A DNA stretch of 64,000 bases from Psychrobacillus sp044762655 (GTDB taxonomy: Bacteria; Bacillota; Bacilli; Bacillales_A; Planococcaceae): the NCBI RefSeq assembly GCF_044762655.1, contig NZ_JBIWER010000001.1, positions 744,001 to 808,000 on the forward strand, read 5' to 3'. Made by a program: the position numbers and the translations under genes. The notes beneath the pieces are model-generated. The model did no database searches. It was not told the DNA's origin and saw nothing but the letters and a program-made list of their open reading frames with translations. Shown here one piece after another: positions 43,425 to 52,711 of the stretch. How positions within the stretch are numbered: the first letter of the stretch is position 1; each line of letters opens with the position of its first letter.

Positions 43425-44933
43425 TTATTCAGATTTAGCGAAAGTCTTTTTGAATGCAGAAATTGCATTGCTCATATCTTCATCTGATGGAAGGTCTTTT
43501 GTCGTGCGAATATGATCTAAAACATTTGTGTGGTTTGAATCTAACCAGCTTCCAAGTTCTGCTTCAAAACGAGTAATATCTTTCACTGGAATATCATCTA
43601 AATGGCCACGTGTTAGAGCATATAAAATCATTACTTGTTTTTCTACTTTAATAGGAGAGTTCAAGTCTTGTTTTAATACTTCTACTGTACGCACACCACG
43701 GTTAAGTTTAGCTTGTGTTGCAGCGTCAAGATCTGATCCAAATTGAGAGAATGCTTCTAGTTCACGGAATGCTGCTAAGTCAAGACGTAGAGTACCCGCA
43801 ACTTTTTTCATTGCCTTAATTTGTGCTGATCCACCTACACGAGATACAGATAATCCGGCATTTATCGCTGGACGTACTCCCGAGAAGAATAAATCAGATT
43901 GTAAGAAGATTTGACCATCTGTAATAGAGATTACGTTTGTTGGAATATAAGCGGAGATATCCCCAGCTTGTGTTTCAACGAATGGTAATGCAGTGATTGA
44001 ACCTGCACCAAGTGTTTCATTTAACTTAGCAGCGCGCTCTAATAAACGACTGTGTAAGTAGAATACATCCCCTGGATACGCTTCACGGCCTGGAGGACGA
44101 CGAAGAAGTAATGAAAGCTCACGGTATGCAGCAGCTTGTTTAGATAGATCATCATAAACGATTAATACATGCTTACCTTCGAACATAAATTCTTCTGCCA
44201 TTGTTACACCAGCATATGGTGCTAAGTATAATAATGGAGCAGGTTGTGATGCAGATGCAGTTACAACGATTGTGTAATCTAAAGCACCTTTTTTACGAAG
44301 TGTTTCTACTACGTTACGTACAGTAGATTCCTTTTGACCAATTGCAACGTAGATACAAATCATATCTTGGTCTGCTTGGTTAAGGATTGCATCAATTGCA
44401 ACAGATGTTTTACCTGTTTGACGGTCACCGATGATTAACTCACGTTGACCACGACCGATTGGTACAAGTGCATCAATTGCTTTAATACCTGTTTGAAGTG
44501 GTTCATGTACAGACTTACGTGCCATAACCCCTTGTGCAGGACTTTCGATTGGACGAGTTTTTGTTGTTGCAATAGGACCTTGTCCGTCAACTGGTTGGCC
44601 AAGCGGATTGACAACGCGGCCAATCAATTCTTTACCAACTGGAACTTCCATAATACGGCCTGTTCGACGTACTTCATCGCCTTCTTTGATGTCCGAGTAT
44701 GGTCCAAGGATAACGATACCAACGTTATTCGCTTCCAAGTTTTGCGCCATACCTAATACACCAGTTGAGAATTCTAAAAGCTCTCCAGCCATGACATTGT
44801 CGAGGCCATGAGCACGCGCGATACCGTCACCAATCGTGATTACCGTACCAACGTCGCTAACTTTCATCTCAGATTCATAATTCTCAATCTGCTGCTTAAT
44901 CAAGACACTGATTTCTTCAGCTTTGATGCTCAT
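43425..44933 (-). CDS. atpA: ATP synthase alpha subunit
   Basis: A 502-residue non-catalytic F1 subunit starting MSIKAEEISVLIKQQIENY. P-loop GDRQTGKT and the signature PAINAGLSVSRVGGSAQ are present. Start at 44933 has AGGTG six bases upstream; the frame opens three codons earlier. Confidence 0.97.
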   Translation of the reverse strand: MSIKAEEISVLIKQQIENYESEMKVSDVGTVITIGDGIARAHGLDNVMAGELLEFSTGVLGMAQNLEANNVGIVILGPYSDIKEGDEVRRTGRIMEVPVGKELIGRVVNPLGQPVDGQGPIATTKTRPIESPAQGVMARKSVHEPLQTGIKAIDALVPIGRGQRELIIGDRQTGKTSVAIDAILNQADQDMICIYVAIGQKESTVRNVVETLRKKGALDYTIVVTASASQPAPLLYLAPYAGVTMAEEFMFEGKHVLIVYDDLSKQAAAYRELSLLLRRPPGREAYPGDVFYLHSRLLERAAKLNETLGAGSITALPFVETQAGDISAYIPTNVISITDGQIFLQSDLFFSGVRPAINAGLSVSRVGGSAQIKAMKKVAGTLRLDLAAFRELEAFSQFGSDLDAATQAKLNRGVRTVEVLKQDLNSPIKVEKQVMILYALTRGHLDDIPVKDITRFEAELGSWLDSNHTNVLDHIRTTKDLPSDEDMSNAISAFKKTFAKSE

Positions 44934-44960
44934 GTATGTCACCTCTCATAATTCATAATA

Positions 44961-45497
44961 TTAACCGATCAAGTTACGTTTTAAGCGATCTAATTTAGTA
45001 ATTAGAGTGCTATCGTAAATGCGGTTTCCGATTTGTACACGCATACCACCAATAATAGATGGATCTACAATGTTTTGAATATTTAAAGCTTGTTTACCAA
45101 CGTTTTTAGCAAATGCAGTAGAGACGCTTGCACGTTCTTCTTCTGTAAGTGCACGTGTAGTATATACTTTCGCTTCTGCAACACCTTGTGCTTCATTCGA
45201 AAGGATCATAAATTCAGAAATAATGTCGGATACTTCTGCTAATCTCTTCTTATCAATTAGCACTAAAAGTGTATTGATAACAATTGGATTCGCATTTGCA
45301 AAGATTTGACGTATTAACTCTTTTTTCTTGTCTAGAGATAGCTTTGGAGAAGTGAATAAAGTTTTCACATCTTTGTTGCCATTCCATACAACTTTAAGCT
45401 CACGTAAATCATTTTCGACAGCTTGTACTTCGTTTTTTTGTGTTGCTAGCTCGAATAACGAGATTGCGTAACGCTTAGCTACAGTTGAATTACTCAC
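44961..45497 (-). CDS. atpH: ATP synthase delta subunit
   Basis: A 178-residue helical subunit at the top of F1, joined to the b stalk. Motifs: VAKRYAISLFELA at the start and PSIIGGMRVQIGNRIYDSTL at the end. The start overlaps the atpF stop by four bases. Confidence 0.95.
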   Translation of the reverse strand: MSNSTVAKRYAISLFELATQKNEVQAVENDLRELKVVWNGNKDVKTLFTSPKLSLDKKKELIRQIFANANPIVINTLLVLIDKKRLAEVSDIISEFMILSNEAQGVAEAKVYTTRALTEEERASVSTAFAKNVGKQALNIQNIVDPSIIGGMRVQIGNRIYDSTLITKLDRLKRNLIG

Positions 45498-46018
45498 TTA
45501 ACCTCGCCTGCCTTCGCAATCGTTGCCTCGATTAGCGCACGATTATCTTCTTCCGAAACTTCTTTTTCAAGAACTTTCGACGCTGCAAGTACTGAAAGTG
45601 AAACGACTTCTTCACGTACTGCTGCAATCGCTCTTTCTTTTTCTGTATCAATTTCACGGATAGCAGATTCTTTCAAACGGATTGCTTCAGAACGAGCAGT
45701 TGTGATAATTTCCTCACGAGATGCATCGCCTTGCTTTTTCGCATTTTCTACAATCGCTAAAGCTTCCGTACGTGCTTCTTTAAGTAAGTCACGTTGTTCT
45801 TCAAGTAAACGCTGTGATTCTTGGCGGCTATTTTCAGCTGCTGCGATTTCACTTGCGATTAACTCTTCACGCTGAGTCATGATCCCCATAAGTGGACCCC
45901 AAGCTACTTTCTTCAATAGAACCATAAGTAAGATGAAGAAGAATAATGTAGCTAAAATATCCAAAACATTTAACCCATCATGGCCACTAGCACCAAGTAC
46001 AAGGTAATCAAAAGACAC
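45494..46018 (-). CDS. atpF: ATP synthase b subunit
   Basis: A 174-residue peripheral-stalk subunit: one membrane helix (about 19-37), the VAWGPLMGIMTQREELI turn and a long Glu/Arg-rich coiled coil. GTG start with GGAGTG eight bases upstream. Confidence 0.95.
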   Translation of the reverse strand: MSFDYLVLGASGHDGLNVLDILATLFFFILLMVLLKKVAWGPLMGIMTQREELIASEIAAAENSRQESQRLLEEQRDLLKEARTEALAIVENAKKQGDASREEIITTARSEAIRLKESAIREIDTEKERAIAAVREEVVSLSVLAASKVLEKEVSEEDNRALIEATIAKAGEVK

Positions 46019-46161
46019 GATTGTTTCACTCCTTTCAAACGCTAATAAGAGATCTTGCTTCTATTATTTAAATAGTGATCATTGTTTTCTAATTCAATTG
46101 TTGTGTAATTCATAAAGAGAATGGCGGATTAGGACCCGCCATTTAGACTTGATTGTAATTA

Positions 46162-46386
46162 TTATTTGTTTAATACGATGAAAGCGATAACTGCTGCGAT
46201 AATTGGAATCGCCTCAACTAATGCTACCCCGATGAACATAACTGTTTGTAAAGCTCCACGTGCTTCTGGTTGACGAGCGATACCTTCTACTGTTTTTGAA
46301 ACGATTAAACCGTTACCAATACCTGCACCAAGTGCGCCTAAACCGATTGCTATAGCTGCTGCTAAAAGACCAACTGAACCTACCAT
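46162..46386 (-). CDS. atpE: ATP synthase c subunit
   Basis: A 74-residue hairpin of two membrane helices: GLGALGAGIGNGLIVSKTVEG, the polar loop ARQPEARG and the ion-binding Glu58 in VALVEAIP. Lack of extra sodium ligands suggests proton coupling, which is inference. AAGGAGG is upstream. Confidence 0.96.
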   Translation of the reverse strand: MVGSVGLLAAAIAIGLGALGAGIGNGLIVSKTVEGIARQPEARGALQTVMFIGVALVEAIPIIAAVIAFIVLNK

Positions 46387-46449
46387 TGTGTAATTTCCTC
46401 CTTGGAATGTTGTTTTTATTTTTTCTGTTTAAGAATCTAAACAGTTATA

Positions 46450-47163
46450 TTAATGGTCTGCCGACACTTTGTGCGACATATAAACCATTGTTAACATAAC
46501 GAAAATGAATGCTTGGATACCACCGATAAATAGTGAGAATCCTTGCCAAGCCATTGCTGGAATGATTGCTCCAACAAAGCCGAATACTCCGGTTGTTGCT
46601 AAACCTGCGATAAGTCCTAAAAGAACCTCACCCGCATAGATGTTACCGTAAAGACGAAGACCGAGTGTCAACGTATTTGCGAATTCCTCGATAATTTTTA
46701 ATGGGAATAAGAACGGCATTGGCTTTAAGTATGTATCTACTGCGTAGCCCTTCATACCCTTCATCTTTATTCCATAATAGTGCGTTAAAATGATAACCAT
46801 AACTGCTAATGTCATTGTAACTGTTGGATCTGCTGTCGGAGATTTCCACCATAGAACACCATCATAAGATATGGAGAATGGAAGACCTAACACGTTCGCT
46901 ACTGCGATAAACATAAGTAGTGTTATTCCAAGAACATGGTATCGACCGCCAGTTTTCCAGTCAAAGTTACTTTTAATGATTCCTTTCACGAAGTCCATTA
47001 TCCACTCCATGAAGTTTTGCATACCAGTTGGCTTCATCTTTAAGTTTCTAGTCGAGATAAAGGCGATCAAAAATACGACCAGTGTAGTCACAGCTAACAT
47101 TAAAATATTGGACCAGTTCCCTGTCATCCCTAGAAACTCAAATGTGGGATTTGCATGTTCCAC
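46450..47163 (-). CDS. atpB: ATP synthase a subunit
   Basis: A 237-residue membrane subunit with five or six helices. The essential arginine lies in LTLGLRLYGNIYAGEVLL and the last helix region contains GIQAFIFVMLTMVY. Forms the proton channel with the c ring. Confidence 0.96.
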   Translation of the reverse strand: MEHANPTFEFLGMTGNWSNILMLAVTTLVVFLIAFISTRNLKMKPTGMQNFMEWIMDFVKGIIKSNFDWKTGGRYHVLGITLLMFIAVANVLGLPFSISYDGVLWWKSPTADPTVTMTLAVMVIILTHYYGIKMKGMKGYAVDTYLKPMPFLFPLKIIEEFANTLTLGLRLYGNIYAGEVLLGLIAGLATTGVFGFVGAIIPAMAWQGFSLFIGGIQAFIFVMLTMVYMSHKVSADH

Positions 47164-47189
47164 GATTAATTCACCTCTCTTTCACATTC

Positions 47190-47564
47190 TCATTGCTGAT
47201 TTTTTACATGAAACATAATACGTTCTACAACAAGTAGAACATAGGGAATCATTAATCCGATAACGGTACTGATCATATGGAAATACTCTGGAAGGGCAAG
47301 TGCAATTGCAACAGCTGCAACACCCGAAGCAAAACGGAATGTTGTACCTAAACCTGCTCGTCCTTTTCCACTTTCAAGTACACGATCAAATTTCTCCATT
47401 CTACGGACTAGAATCCAGAAATTATACAGACCAAATAAAGAACCGAGTGCCAAGCCCGCAAAAATTGTCGAATAGGGTGTTAAACCCCAGCCTAGTGCAC
47501 AAACAGCAAGCAAAAAAAATATGTACTTCTTTTGCTTCGTAAATATACGTCGCATTTCTAGCAT
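47190..47564 (-). CDS. atpI: ATP synthase assembly subunit I
   Basis: A 124-residue protein with four membrane helices at the head of the operon, the position of atpI; helps c-ring assembly and magnesium uptake in other Bacilli. Sequence is poorly conserved, so the call rests on topology and place. AGGAG is 11 bases before the ATG. Confidence 0.85.
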   Translation of the reverse strand: MLEMRRIFTKQKKYIFFLLAVCALGWGLTPYSTIFAGLALGSLFGLYNFWILVRRMEKFDRVLESGKGRAGLGTTFRFASGVAAVAIALALPEYFHMISTVIGLMIPYVLLVVERIMFHVKNQQ

Positions 47565-47885
47565 TGATCTTTAATCTCCTGAATCATATTTTCGAATGGT
47601 AGCAATTACCGCCAGCATGTAACTGTAAAGTTAGCATGAAGACATATTACTAGTAATACTGGAGTGGTTCTACTATGTTCATACACATCTTTTGTGAATG
47701 ATATAGAACCGGTAAGCTGTGAGAGAATCGCAGTATACAATGCTTTCCCTTTAATTGGACGTCTAATATGACGTAAAAAAGAATCCTCACATTTTTTCCT
47801 TATTAAGTAAAAACTGTGAATCTAGTAGAAAGTTAATCTGACTAGTGTTTCAAGCATGAAACCCCTATCATGATTATCCTTTGTA

Positions 47886-47914
47886 AGCATACAATAGGGG
47901 CAAATTGATGTCAA
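47886..47914 (-). promoter_or_regulatory. Sigma-A promoter of the atp operon
   Basis: On the minus strand, TTGACA (47909-47914) and TATGCT (47886-47891) with exactly 17 bases between them, about 320 bases before atpI. Confidence 0.75.
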
Positions 47915-47928
47915 TTGCTTATAGAGAA

Positions 47929-47955
47929 AAACTTAGGAAAGTCAAACTTTCCGAC
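47929..47955 (-). terminator. Terminator after mnaA
   Basis: Stem GGAAAGT/ACTTTCC with a three-base loop, then TAAGTTTTTCTC on the minus strand. It separates mnaA from the atp promoter. Confidence 0.75.
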
Positions 47956-47971
47956 ATTTTATGGACAAATT

Positions 47972-49093
47972 TTATTTTTCTTCTTTTTGAAGGAAATTAA
48001 TTAAAATTTCAACGATTCTTTGAGATGCCTTACCATCTCCATAAGGATTACTTGCTTGGGACATTGTTTTATAGGCTGTTTCATCAGATAGTAATTCATT
48101 TGTTAATTTGTAGATTGTTTCTTCTTCTGTACCAGCCAGTTTTAATGTTCCCGCTTCAATTCCTTCTGGTCGTTCGGTAGTATCTCGAAGCACAATAACA
48201 GGTTTGCCAAGTGACGGAGCTTCTTCCTGCACACCACCTGAATCAGTCAGTATTATATGAGAGCGTGCAGCGAAGTTATGGAAATCTAGAACTTCTAACG
48301 GTTCTATTAAATGAATTCGATCATTCTCTCCTAAAATCTCATTGGCAATTTCTCTTACAGCTGGATTCATGTGAACTGGATAAATGACTTGTACATCTTT
48401 ATGTTCTATAAGCAATCTGTTAATGGCACGGAACATATTACGCATAGGTTCACCTAAATTTTCGCGTCGATGAGCGGTTAATAGAATAATTCTACTCCCT
48501 TTAAGTTGCTCTAAAATAGGGTGAGTGTAATCTTCTTTTACTGTCGTTTTCAGCGCATCGATAGCAGTATTACCAGTTACAAAAATTGAGTCTTTATGCT
48601 TGTTCTCTTCTATTAGATTCCTTTCAGATTTCACCGTTGGAGCAAAGTGGATATCTGCCATTACCCCAGTTAACTGACGGTTCATTTCTTCTGGAAATGG
48701 TGAAAACTTGTTCCATGTGCGTAATCCTGCTTCCACATGGCCAATAGCTATTTGGTTATAAAACGCTGCTAAGCTTGCTACAAATGTAGTAGAAGTATCT
48801 CCATGAACAAGTACGATATCAGGTTTCGCTTCCTTCATCACTTTGTCCAAGCCTTCAAGAGCTCTAGTAGTTATATCTACTAATGTTTGACGATCTTTCA
48901 TCATATTTAAGTCGTAATCTGGTTTGATGTTAAATGTATCCAATACTTGATCAAGCATTTGACGATGTTGGGCAGTCACCGTCACCAGTGATTCAATCTC
49001 TTCAGGATGTTTTTGAAGTTCTAGAACTAGTGGAGCCATTTTAATTGCCTCTGGTCTCGTACCAAAAATCGTCATTACTTTATATTTACGCAT
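47972..49093 (-). CDS. mnaA: UDP-N-acetylglucosamine 2-epimerase (non-hydrolysing)
   Basis: Interconverts UDP-GlcNAc and UDP-ManNAc for teichoic-acid linkage units or capsule. A 373-residue GT-B-like enzyme: TIFGTRPEAIKMAPL at the start, VHGDTSTTF, GHVEAGLRTW and LTDSGGVQEEAPSLGKP. Start at 49093; GGAG is 12 bases upstream. It follows upp by 18 bases and is probably in the same transcript. Confidence 0.93.
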   Translation of the reverse strand: MRKYKVMTIFGTRPEAIKMAPLVLELQKHPEEIESLVTVTAQHRQMLDQVLDTFNIKPDYDLNMMKDRQTLVDITTRALEGLDKVMKEAKPDIVLVHGDTSTTFVASLAAFYNQIAIGHVEAGLRTWNKFSPFPEEMNRQLTGVMADIHFAPTVKSERNLIEENKHKDSIFVTGNTAIDALKTTVKEDYTHPILEQLKGSRIILLTAHRRENLGEPMRNMFRAINRLLIEHKDVQVIYPVHMNPAVREIANEILGENDRIHLIEPLEVLDFHNFAARSHIILTDSGGVQEEAPSLGKPVIVLRDTTERPEGIEAGTLKLAGTEEETIYKLTNELLSDETAYKTMSQASNPYGDGKASQRIVEILINFLQKEEK

Positions 49094-49111
49094 GAAATAC
49101 AAACACTCCTT

Positions 49112-49741
49112 TTATTTTGTACCAAACAATCTGTCACCAGCATCGCCTAATCCAGGGACGATATATCCATGATCATTTAGCTTTTCATCAAGAGCAGCGA
49201 TATAAATATCTACGTCTGGATGCGCTTGTTGAAGAGCTTCTACTCCTTCAGGTGCTGCTATTAAACACATAAATTTGATGCTAGTAGCACCACGAGTCTT
49301 TAAAGAGTTTACAGCTTCAATTGCTGAACCACCTGTAGCTAGCATTGGATCTACTAATATGAAATCACGTTCCGCTACATCTGCTGGAAGTTTTACGTAA
49401 TATTCTACTGGTTTTAATGTTTTGGGATCGCGATAAAGTCCGATATGCCCTACCTTTGCAGCTGGGATTAGCTTAAGAATTCCATCAACCATCCCTATTC
49501 CCGCACGTAATATAGGAACTATCCCTATTTTTTTCCCTGCAAGCACTTTAGATTTTGTAAGTTGCACTGGAGTTTCTACTTCTGTTTCCTCCAATGGCAT
49601 TTCTCGCGTAATCTCAAACGCCATGAGTGTAGCAACTTCATCCACTAACTCACGAAATTCCTTCGTGCCTGTATTCACATCGCGAATATATGTAAGTTTG
49701 TGTTGAATTAGGGGGTGATCAAATACAAATACTTTCGGCAT
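49112..49741 (-). CDS. upp: Uracil phosphoribosyltransferase
   Basis: A 209-residue pyrimidine-salvage enzyme making UMP from uracil and PRPP. The PRPP-binding loop is DPMLATGGSA and the uracil-binding end reads GYIVPGLGDAGDRLFGTK. Length is exactly that of B. subtilis Upp. Confidence 0.97.
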   Translation of the reverse strand: MPKVFVFDHPLIQHKLTYIRDVNTGTKEFRELVDEVATLMAFEITREMPLEETEVETPVQLTKSKVLAGKKIGIVPILRAGIGMVDGILKLIPAAKVGHIGLYRDPKTLKPVEYYVKLPADVAERDFILVDPMLATGGSAIEAVNSLKTRGATSIKFMCLIAAPEGVEALQQAHPDVDIYIAALDEKLNDHGYIVPGLGDAGDRLFGTK

Positions 49742-49786
49742 ATTAAGATGCTCCTTTGTGTTTTATTTAAATTCTACTAATTATAA

Positions 49787-49826
49787 CAAAAAACGCAGGA
49801 TACATACAGTAATCCTACGTTTTTAA
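49787..49826 (-). terminator. Terminator-like hairpin upstream of upp
   Basis: Stem AAACG-AGGAT/ATCCT-CGTTT, interrupted by one C-A mismatch, with a T-run on the minus strand. No clear gene ends here, so it may terminate readthrough from glyA or an uncharacterised transcript from the repeat region. Confidence 0.6.
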
Positions 49827-49930
49827 TATTGCGTCTATTTAAGCTGGTATCTTGAGATAAGTGAGACTTTCTGCTTGAATGTGCACTACAGCATTATCAT
49901 AAGGTAGGAATTTGGTAAACATTCCCTTTT

Positions 49931-50185
49931 CGAGAGTAAATCTTCCTAAAAAGCTATTAAATGGTGTTGGAAAGTAAGTAACTATCTGTAATCTGCTAGT
50001 AAACTCTTGCGAACGAGAGTAAACAATACTATCTCTCCATTTTCCAACTTCTCTCATACCTTATTTTCTATTCCGGTGGTCTTTCTTTACTTTCCAGTGA
50101 TTCCGTTAAACATTCAGGTGATTTTTCTTCACTTTCCAGTGATTCCGTTAAACATTCAGGTGATTCTCGTAAACATTCATTGCCG
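49931..50185. repeat. Degenerate tandem array with 21-bp period
   Basis: GTAA-type cores occur near 49936, 49978, 49999 and 50019, with a degenerate TTAA at 49957 keeping the 21-base step. From 50087 the units are complete 21-mers: two alternating types make a 42-base repeat whose exact 35-base core lies at 50089-50123 and 50131-50165. Motifs in the first half are CGAGAGTAA, the reverse complement of the TTACTCTCG motif of the arrays at 21.5 and 31.5 kb. Confidence 0.75.
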
Positions 50186-50224
50186 TGTTTCTCTCTTAAA
50201 GCTGTCGGATGAAACCCGATAAAG

Positions 50225-50262
50225 AAAAAGCCAGCTACTCGTTGAGAAGTAGCTGGCTTAGA
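50225..50262 (-). terminator. Terminator after glyA
   Basis: Stem AAGCCAGCTACT/AGTAGCTGGCTT with an 8-base loop, followed by TTTTCTTT on the minus strand. Confidence 0.9.
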
Positions 50263-50273
50263 TATATGTTCGC

Positions 50274-51509
50274 TTATTCGTATAATGGGAAGTTGCTTGT
50301 TAAAGTAGCGACTCTCTCTTTTGCTTCTTTTAGTACTTCTGCATCCTCGTTGTTTTTTAATAGTTTAGCAATGATAGATGCAATCTCTTTCATCTCTGCT
50401 TCTTTAAATCCACGAGATGTAACTGCTGGTGTACCAATGCGGACACCTGAAGTGATGAACGGGCTTGCTGTATCAAATGGGATTGTGTTTTTATTTACAG
50501 TAATCCCTACCTCATCCAGGACATGCTCTGCTACTTTTCCTGTTAAGCCTAGAGCAGATACGTCTAATAGCATAACGTGGTTGTCGGATCCACCAGAAAC
50601 GATACGGATACCTTCTGCAGTAAGAGCTTCAGCTAAAGCTTTCGAATTGGCAATTACTTGTTTTTGGTACTCTTTAAATTCTGGTTTTAGCGCTTCACCA
50701 AATGCAACTGCTTTAGCTGCGATTACGTGCATTAATGGACCACCTTGAATTCCTGGGAAGATTGTTTTATCAATTTTCTTTGCGAACTCTTCAGTCGTTA
50801 AGATTAATCCACCACGTGGTCCACGTAATGTTTTATGTGTAGTAGATGTTACGAAATGAGCATGAGGTACTGGATTCGGATGAAGACCAGCTGCTACTAA
50901 ACCTGCGATATGCGCCATATCTACAAATAGGTATGCGCCAATTTCGTCTGCAATTTCACGGAATTTAGCGAAGTCGATTGTGCGTGAATATGCACTTGCT
51001 CCAGCTACGATCATTTTCGGCTTGTGCTCTAATGCTATTCTACGAACTTCTTCATAGTCAATTAGTTCCGTTTCTTTGTTAACACCGTACTCAATAAAGT
51101 TATATTGAATACCACTAAAATTAACTGGAGAACCGTGTGTTAAATGCCCACCATGGGATAAATTCATCCCTAGAATTGTATCTCCTTGTTGTAGAGCAGT
51201 CATGTAAACCGCCATATTCGCTTGGGAACCTGAATGTGGTTGGACATTGGCGTGTTCAGCACCAAAAATTTCTTTCAGACGATCACGTGCAATATTTTCT
51301 ACTACATCTACATGCTCACAGCCACCATAGTAACGTTTACCAGGGTAACCTTCTGCATATTTATTGGTAAGTACAGAGCCTTGTGCTTCCATAACGGCCT
51401 CTGATACAAAGTTTTCTGATGCGATTAACTCGATATTCGCTTGTTGACGCTTTTTCTCTGCTAACATTGCCTCATATACTGCTGGATCTTGTGATAAAAT
51501 TTTCTCCAC
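50274..51509 (-). CDS. glyA: Serine hydroxymethyltransferase
   Basis: PLP enzyme interconverting serine and glycine with tetrahydrofolate. Start at GTG 51509 with GAGGAGG eight bases upstream gives 411 residues. Motifs: ELIASENFVSEAVMEAQGS, YAEGYPGKRYYGG and the PLP-lysine site TSTTHKTLRGPRGG. Follows ywlG by 19 bases in one operon. Confidence 0.96.
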   Translation of the reverse strand: MEKILSQDPAVYEAMLAEKKRQQANIELIASENFVSEAVMEAQGSVLTNKYAEGYPGKRYYGGCEHVDVVENIARDRLKEIFGAEHANVQPHSGSQANMAVYMTALQQGDTILGMNLSHGGHLTHGSPVNFSGIQYNFIEYGVNKETELIDYEEVRRIALEHKPKMIVAGASAYSRTIDFAKFREIADEIGAYLFVDMAHIAGLVAAGLHPNPVPHAHFVTSTTHKTLRGPRGGLILTTEEFAKKIDKTIFPGIQGGPLMHVIAAKAVAFGEALKPEFKEYQKQVIANSKALAEALTAEGIRIVSGGSDNHVMLLDVSALGLTGKVAEHVLDEVGITVNKNTIPFDTASPFITSGVRIGTPAVTSRGFKEAEMKEIASIIAKLLKNNEDAEVLKEAKERVATLTSNFPLYE

Positions 51510-51528
51510 TATTCGTTCCTCCTCGAAT

Positions 51529-52074
51529 TCATCCGTAAAATGCACGTTCTCCGCCGATTAGCTTTGGACGTGTTTTCGCAATCGATACGATTGCTTCCCC
51601 AATTTTCTTTATGGACAAGCGGATTGGTACAGCAACTGGTTGAAGCTGCATACCGATCAAGGTTTGTCCTATATCAATGCCTGCATGTGCACTTACATGC
51701 TCGACTACAACAGGGTCATTAAAATGTGAGTACGCATATGCGGACATAGAACCGCCTGCACGAACTACTGGAATAACAGTAACTTCGGGTAATCTATATA
51801 ATTCTTGTGTTTTTCTTTCCATCGTAATGGCGCGGTTAATATGCTCGCAGCCTTGGAAAGCTAGATGGATTTTATTACGTGTTGCAAATGCTTGTAAAGG
51901 GGCGAATAAAACCTCGGCAACTTCTAATCCGCCTGCAGTTCCAATTTTTTCACCAATAATTTCTGAGGTCGAACATCCAACGACAAATAAATCATTTTCA
52001 TGAAACTCGATTTGCTGCTCCACTTCTAAGAGAAGTTGTTCGATTTGTTCTTCCCACAAACTTTTTGCTTCCAT
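51529..52074 (-). CDS. ywlG: YwlG family protein (TIGR01440)
   Basis: A 181-residue soluble protein of unknown function, conserved between rpiB and glyA in Bacilli. Typical pieces are VVGCSTSEIIGEKIGT and AHAGIDIGQTLIGM. The ATG lies 15 bases after the rpiB stop. Confidence 0.9.
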   Translation of the reverse strand: MEAKSLWEEQIEQLLLEVEQQIEFHENDLFVVGCSTSEIIGEKIGTAGGLEVAEVLFAPLQAFATRNKIHLAFQGCEHINRAITMERKTQELYRLPEVTVIPVVRAGGSMSAYAYSHFNDPVVVEHVSAHAGIDIGQTLIGMQLQPVAVPIRLSIKKIGEAIVSIAKTRPKLIGGERAFYG

Positions 52075-52089
52075 AAGGAATCCCTTCTT

Positions 52090-52530
52090 CTATGCGTTTT
52101 CTATTTCAGTAATTTTTTCAACTCGGCGTACATGACGTCCACCTTCAAAATCCTGTTCAAGCCAAGTGGAAACTATTTCTCTTGCATGTCCTGCTCCAAT
52201 CACACGTTCACCCATTGCAAGTACATTGGAATCATTGTGATTTCTAGTAGCCTTCGCTGAAAATACATCATGCACTAATGCACATCGGATACCTTTTACT
52301 TTGTTGGCAGCAATAGACATACCAATACCAGTACCACAGATTAAAATACCACGATCGAAATCGCCATTTGCCACACCCTCTGCTACAGGTTTAGCAAAGT
52401 CAGGGTAATCTACAGAATCGTTACTTTTTGGTCCAAAATCTTCATACGATAATCCTAATTCTTCTAGTAGTTGCATTATTTCCTGGCGAAGATTATTTCC
52501 GCCATGATCGGAAGAAATCGCAATTTTCAA
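52090..52530 (-). CDS. rpiB: Ribose-5-phosphate isomerase B
   Basis: A 146-residue RpiB/LacA family protein: KIAISSDHGGNNLRQEI at the start, the active-site cysteine in GILICGTGIGMSIAANK, and RNHNDSNVLAMGERV. TTG start at 52530 with AGAGGG six bases upstream; earlier in-frame ATGs lack ribosome sites. Confidence 0.93.
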   Translation of the reverse strand: MKIAISSDHGGNNLRQEIMQLLEELGLSYEDFGPKSNDSVDYPDFAKPVAEGVANGDFDRGILICGTGIGMSIAANKVKGIRCALVHDVFSAKATRNHNDSNVLAMGERVIGAGHAREIVSTWLEQDFEGGRHVRRVEKITEIENA

Positions 52531-52584
52531 GTCGTTCCCTCTTTTCTGTTTAATACTCTCCAACATCATACCATTTTTCTATAG

Positions 52585-52616
52585 AAAAAAACACAACTCA
52601 CGCAAAGTGAGTTGCA
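52585..52616 (-). terminator. Terminator downstream of the chemoreceptor gene
   Basis: Stem CAACTCAC/GTGAGTTG with a five-base loop, then TGTTTTTTT on the minus strand. A second, larger hairpin (about 52638-52680, TTTCTGAAAA/TTTTCAGAAA arms) lies between it and the gene. Confidence 0.85.
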
Positions 52617-52711
52617 TTAATTTTAATTTATTTGAATAATTTCTGAAAATCCGAAAGGAAAATGACCTTTTTCAGAAATTTTTTCATTAAAACACGAACA
52701 TTAAACGACAT

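Larger units (their letters stand above)
47565..47971. other. Long leader of the atp operon
   Basis: No gene. A strong promoter is at 47886-47914, so the atp transcript has an untranslated leader of over 300 bases. The mnaA terminator lies at the right end. No riboswitch family was recognised. Confidence 0.6.
49742..50273. other. Intergenic region filled with 21-bp phased repeats
   Basis: Between upp and glyA. It holds a hairpin at 49787-49826, phased repeats at about 49931-50185 and the glyA terminator. Open frames here (for example 49839-50057, minus) read through repeats and have no convincing ribosome site or family match. Confidence 0.7.

Noticed and set aside
49839..50057. 72-codon minus-strand frame between upp and glyA
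   Set aside because: It runs through the 21-bp repeat array, has no clear ribosome site and no family features, although a hairpin follows its stop.
52638..52680. Second terminator after the chemoreceptor gene
   Set aside because: The arms are long but interrupted and AT-rich; the downstream hairpin at 52585-52616 is the better terminator.
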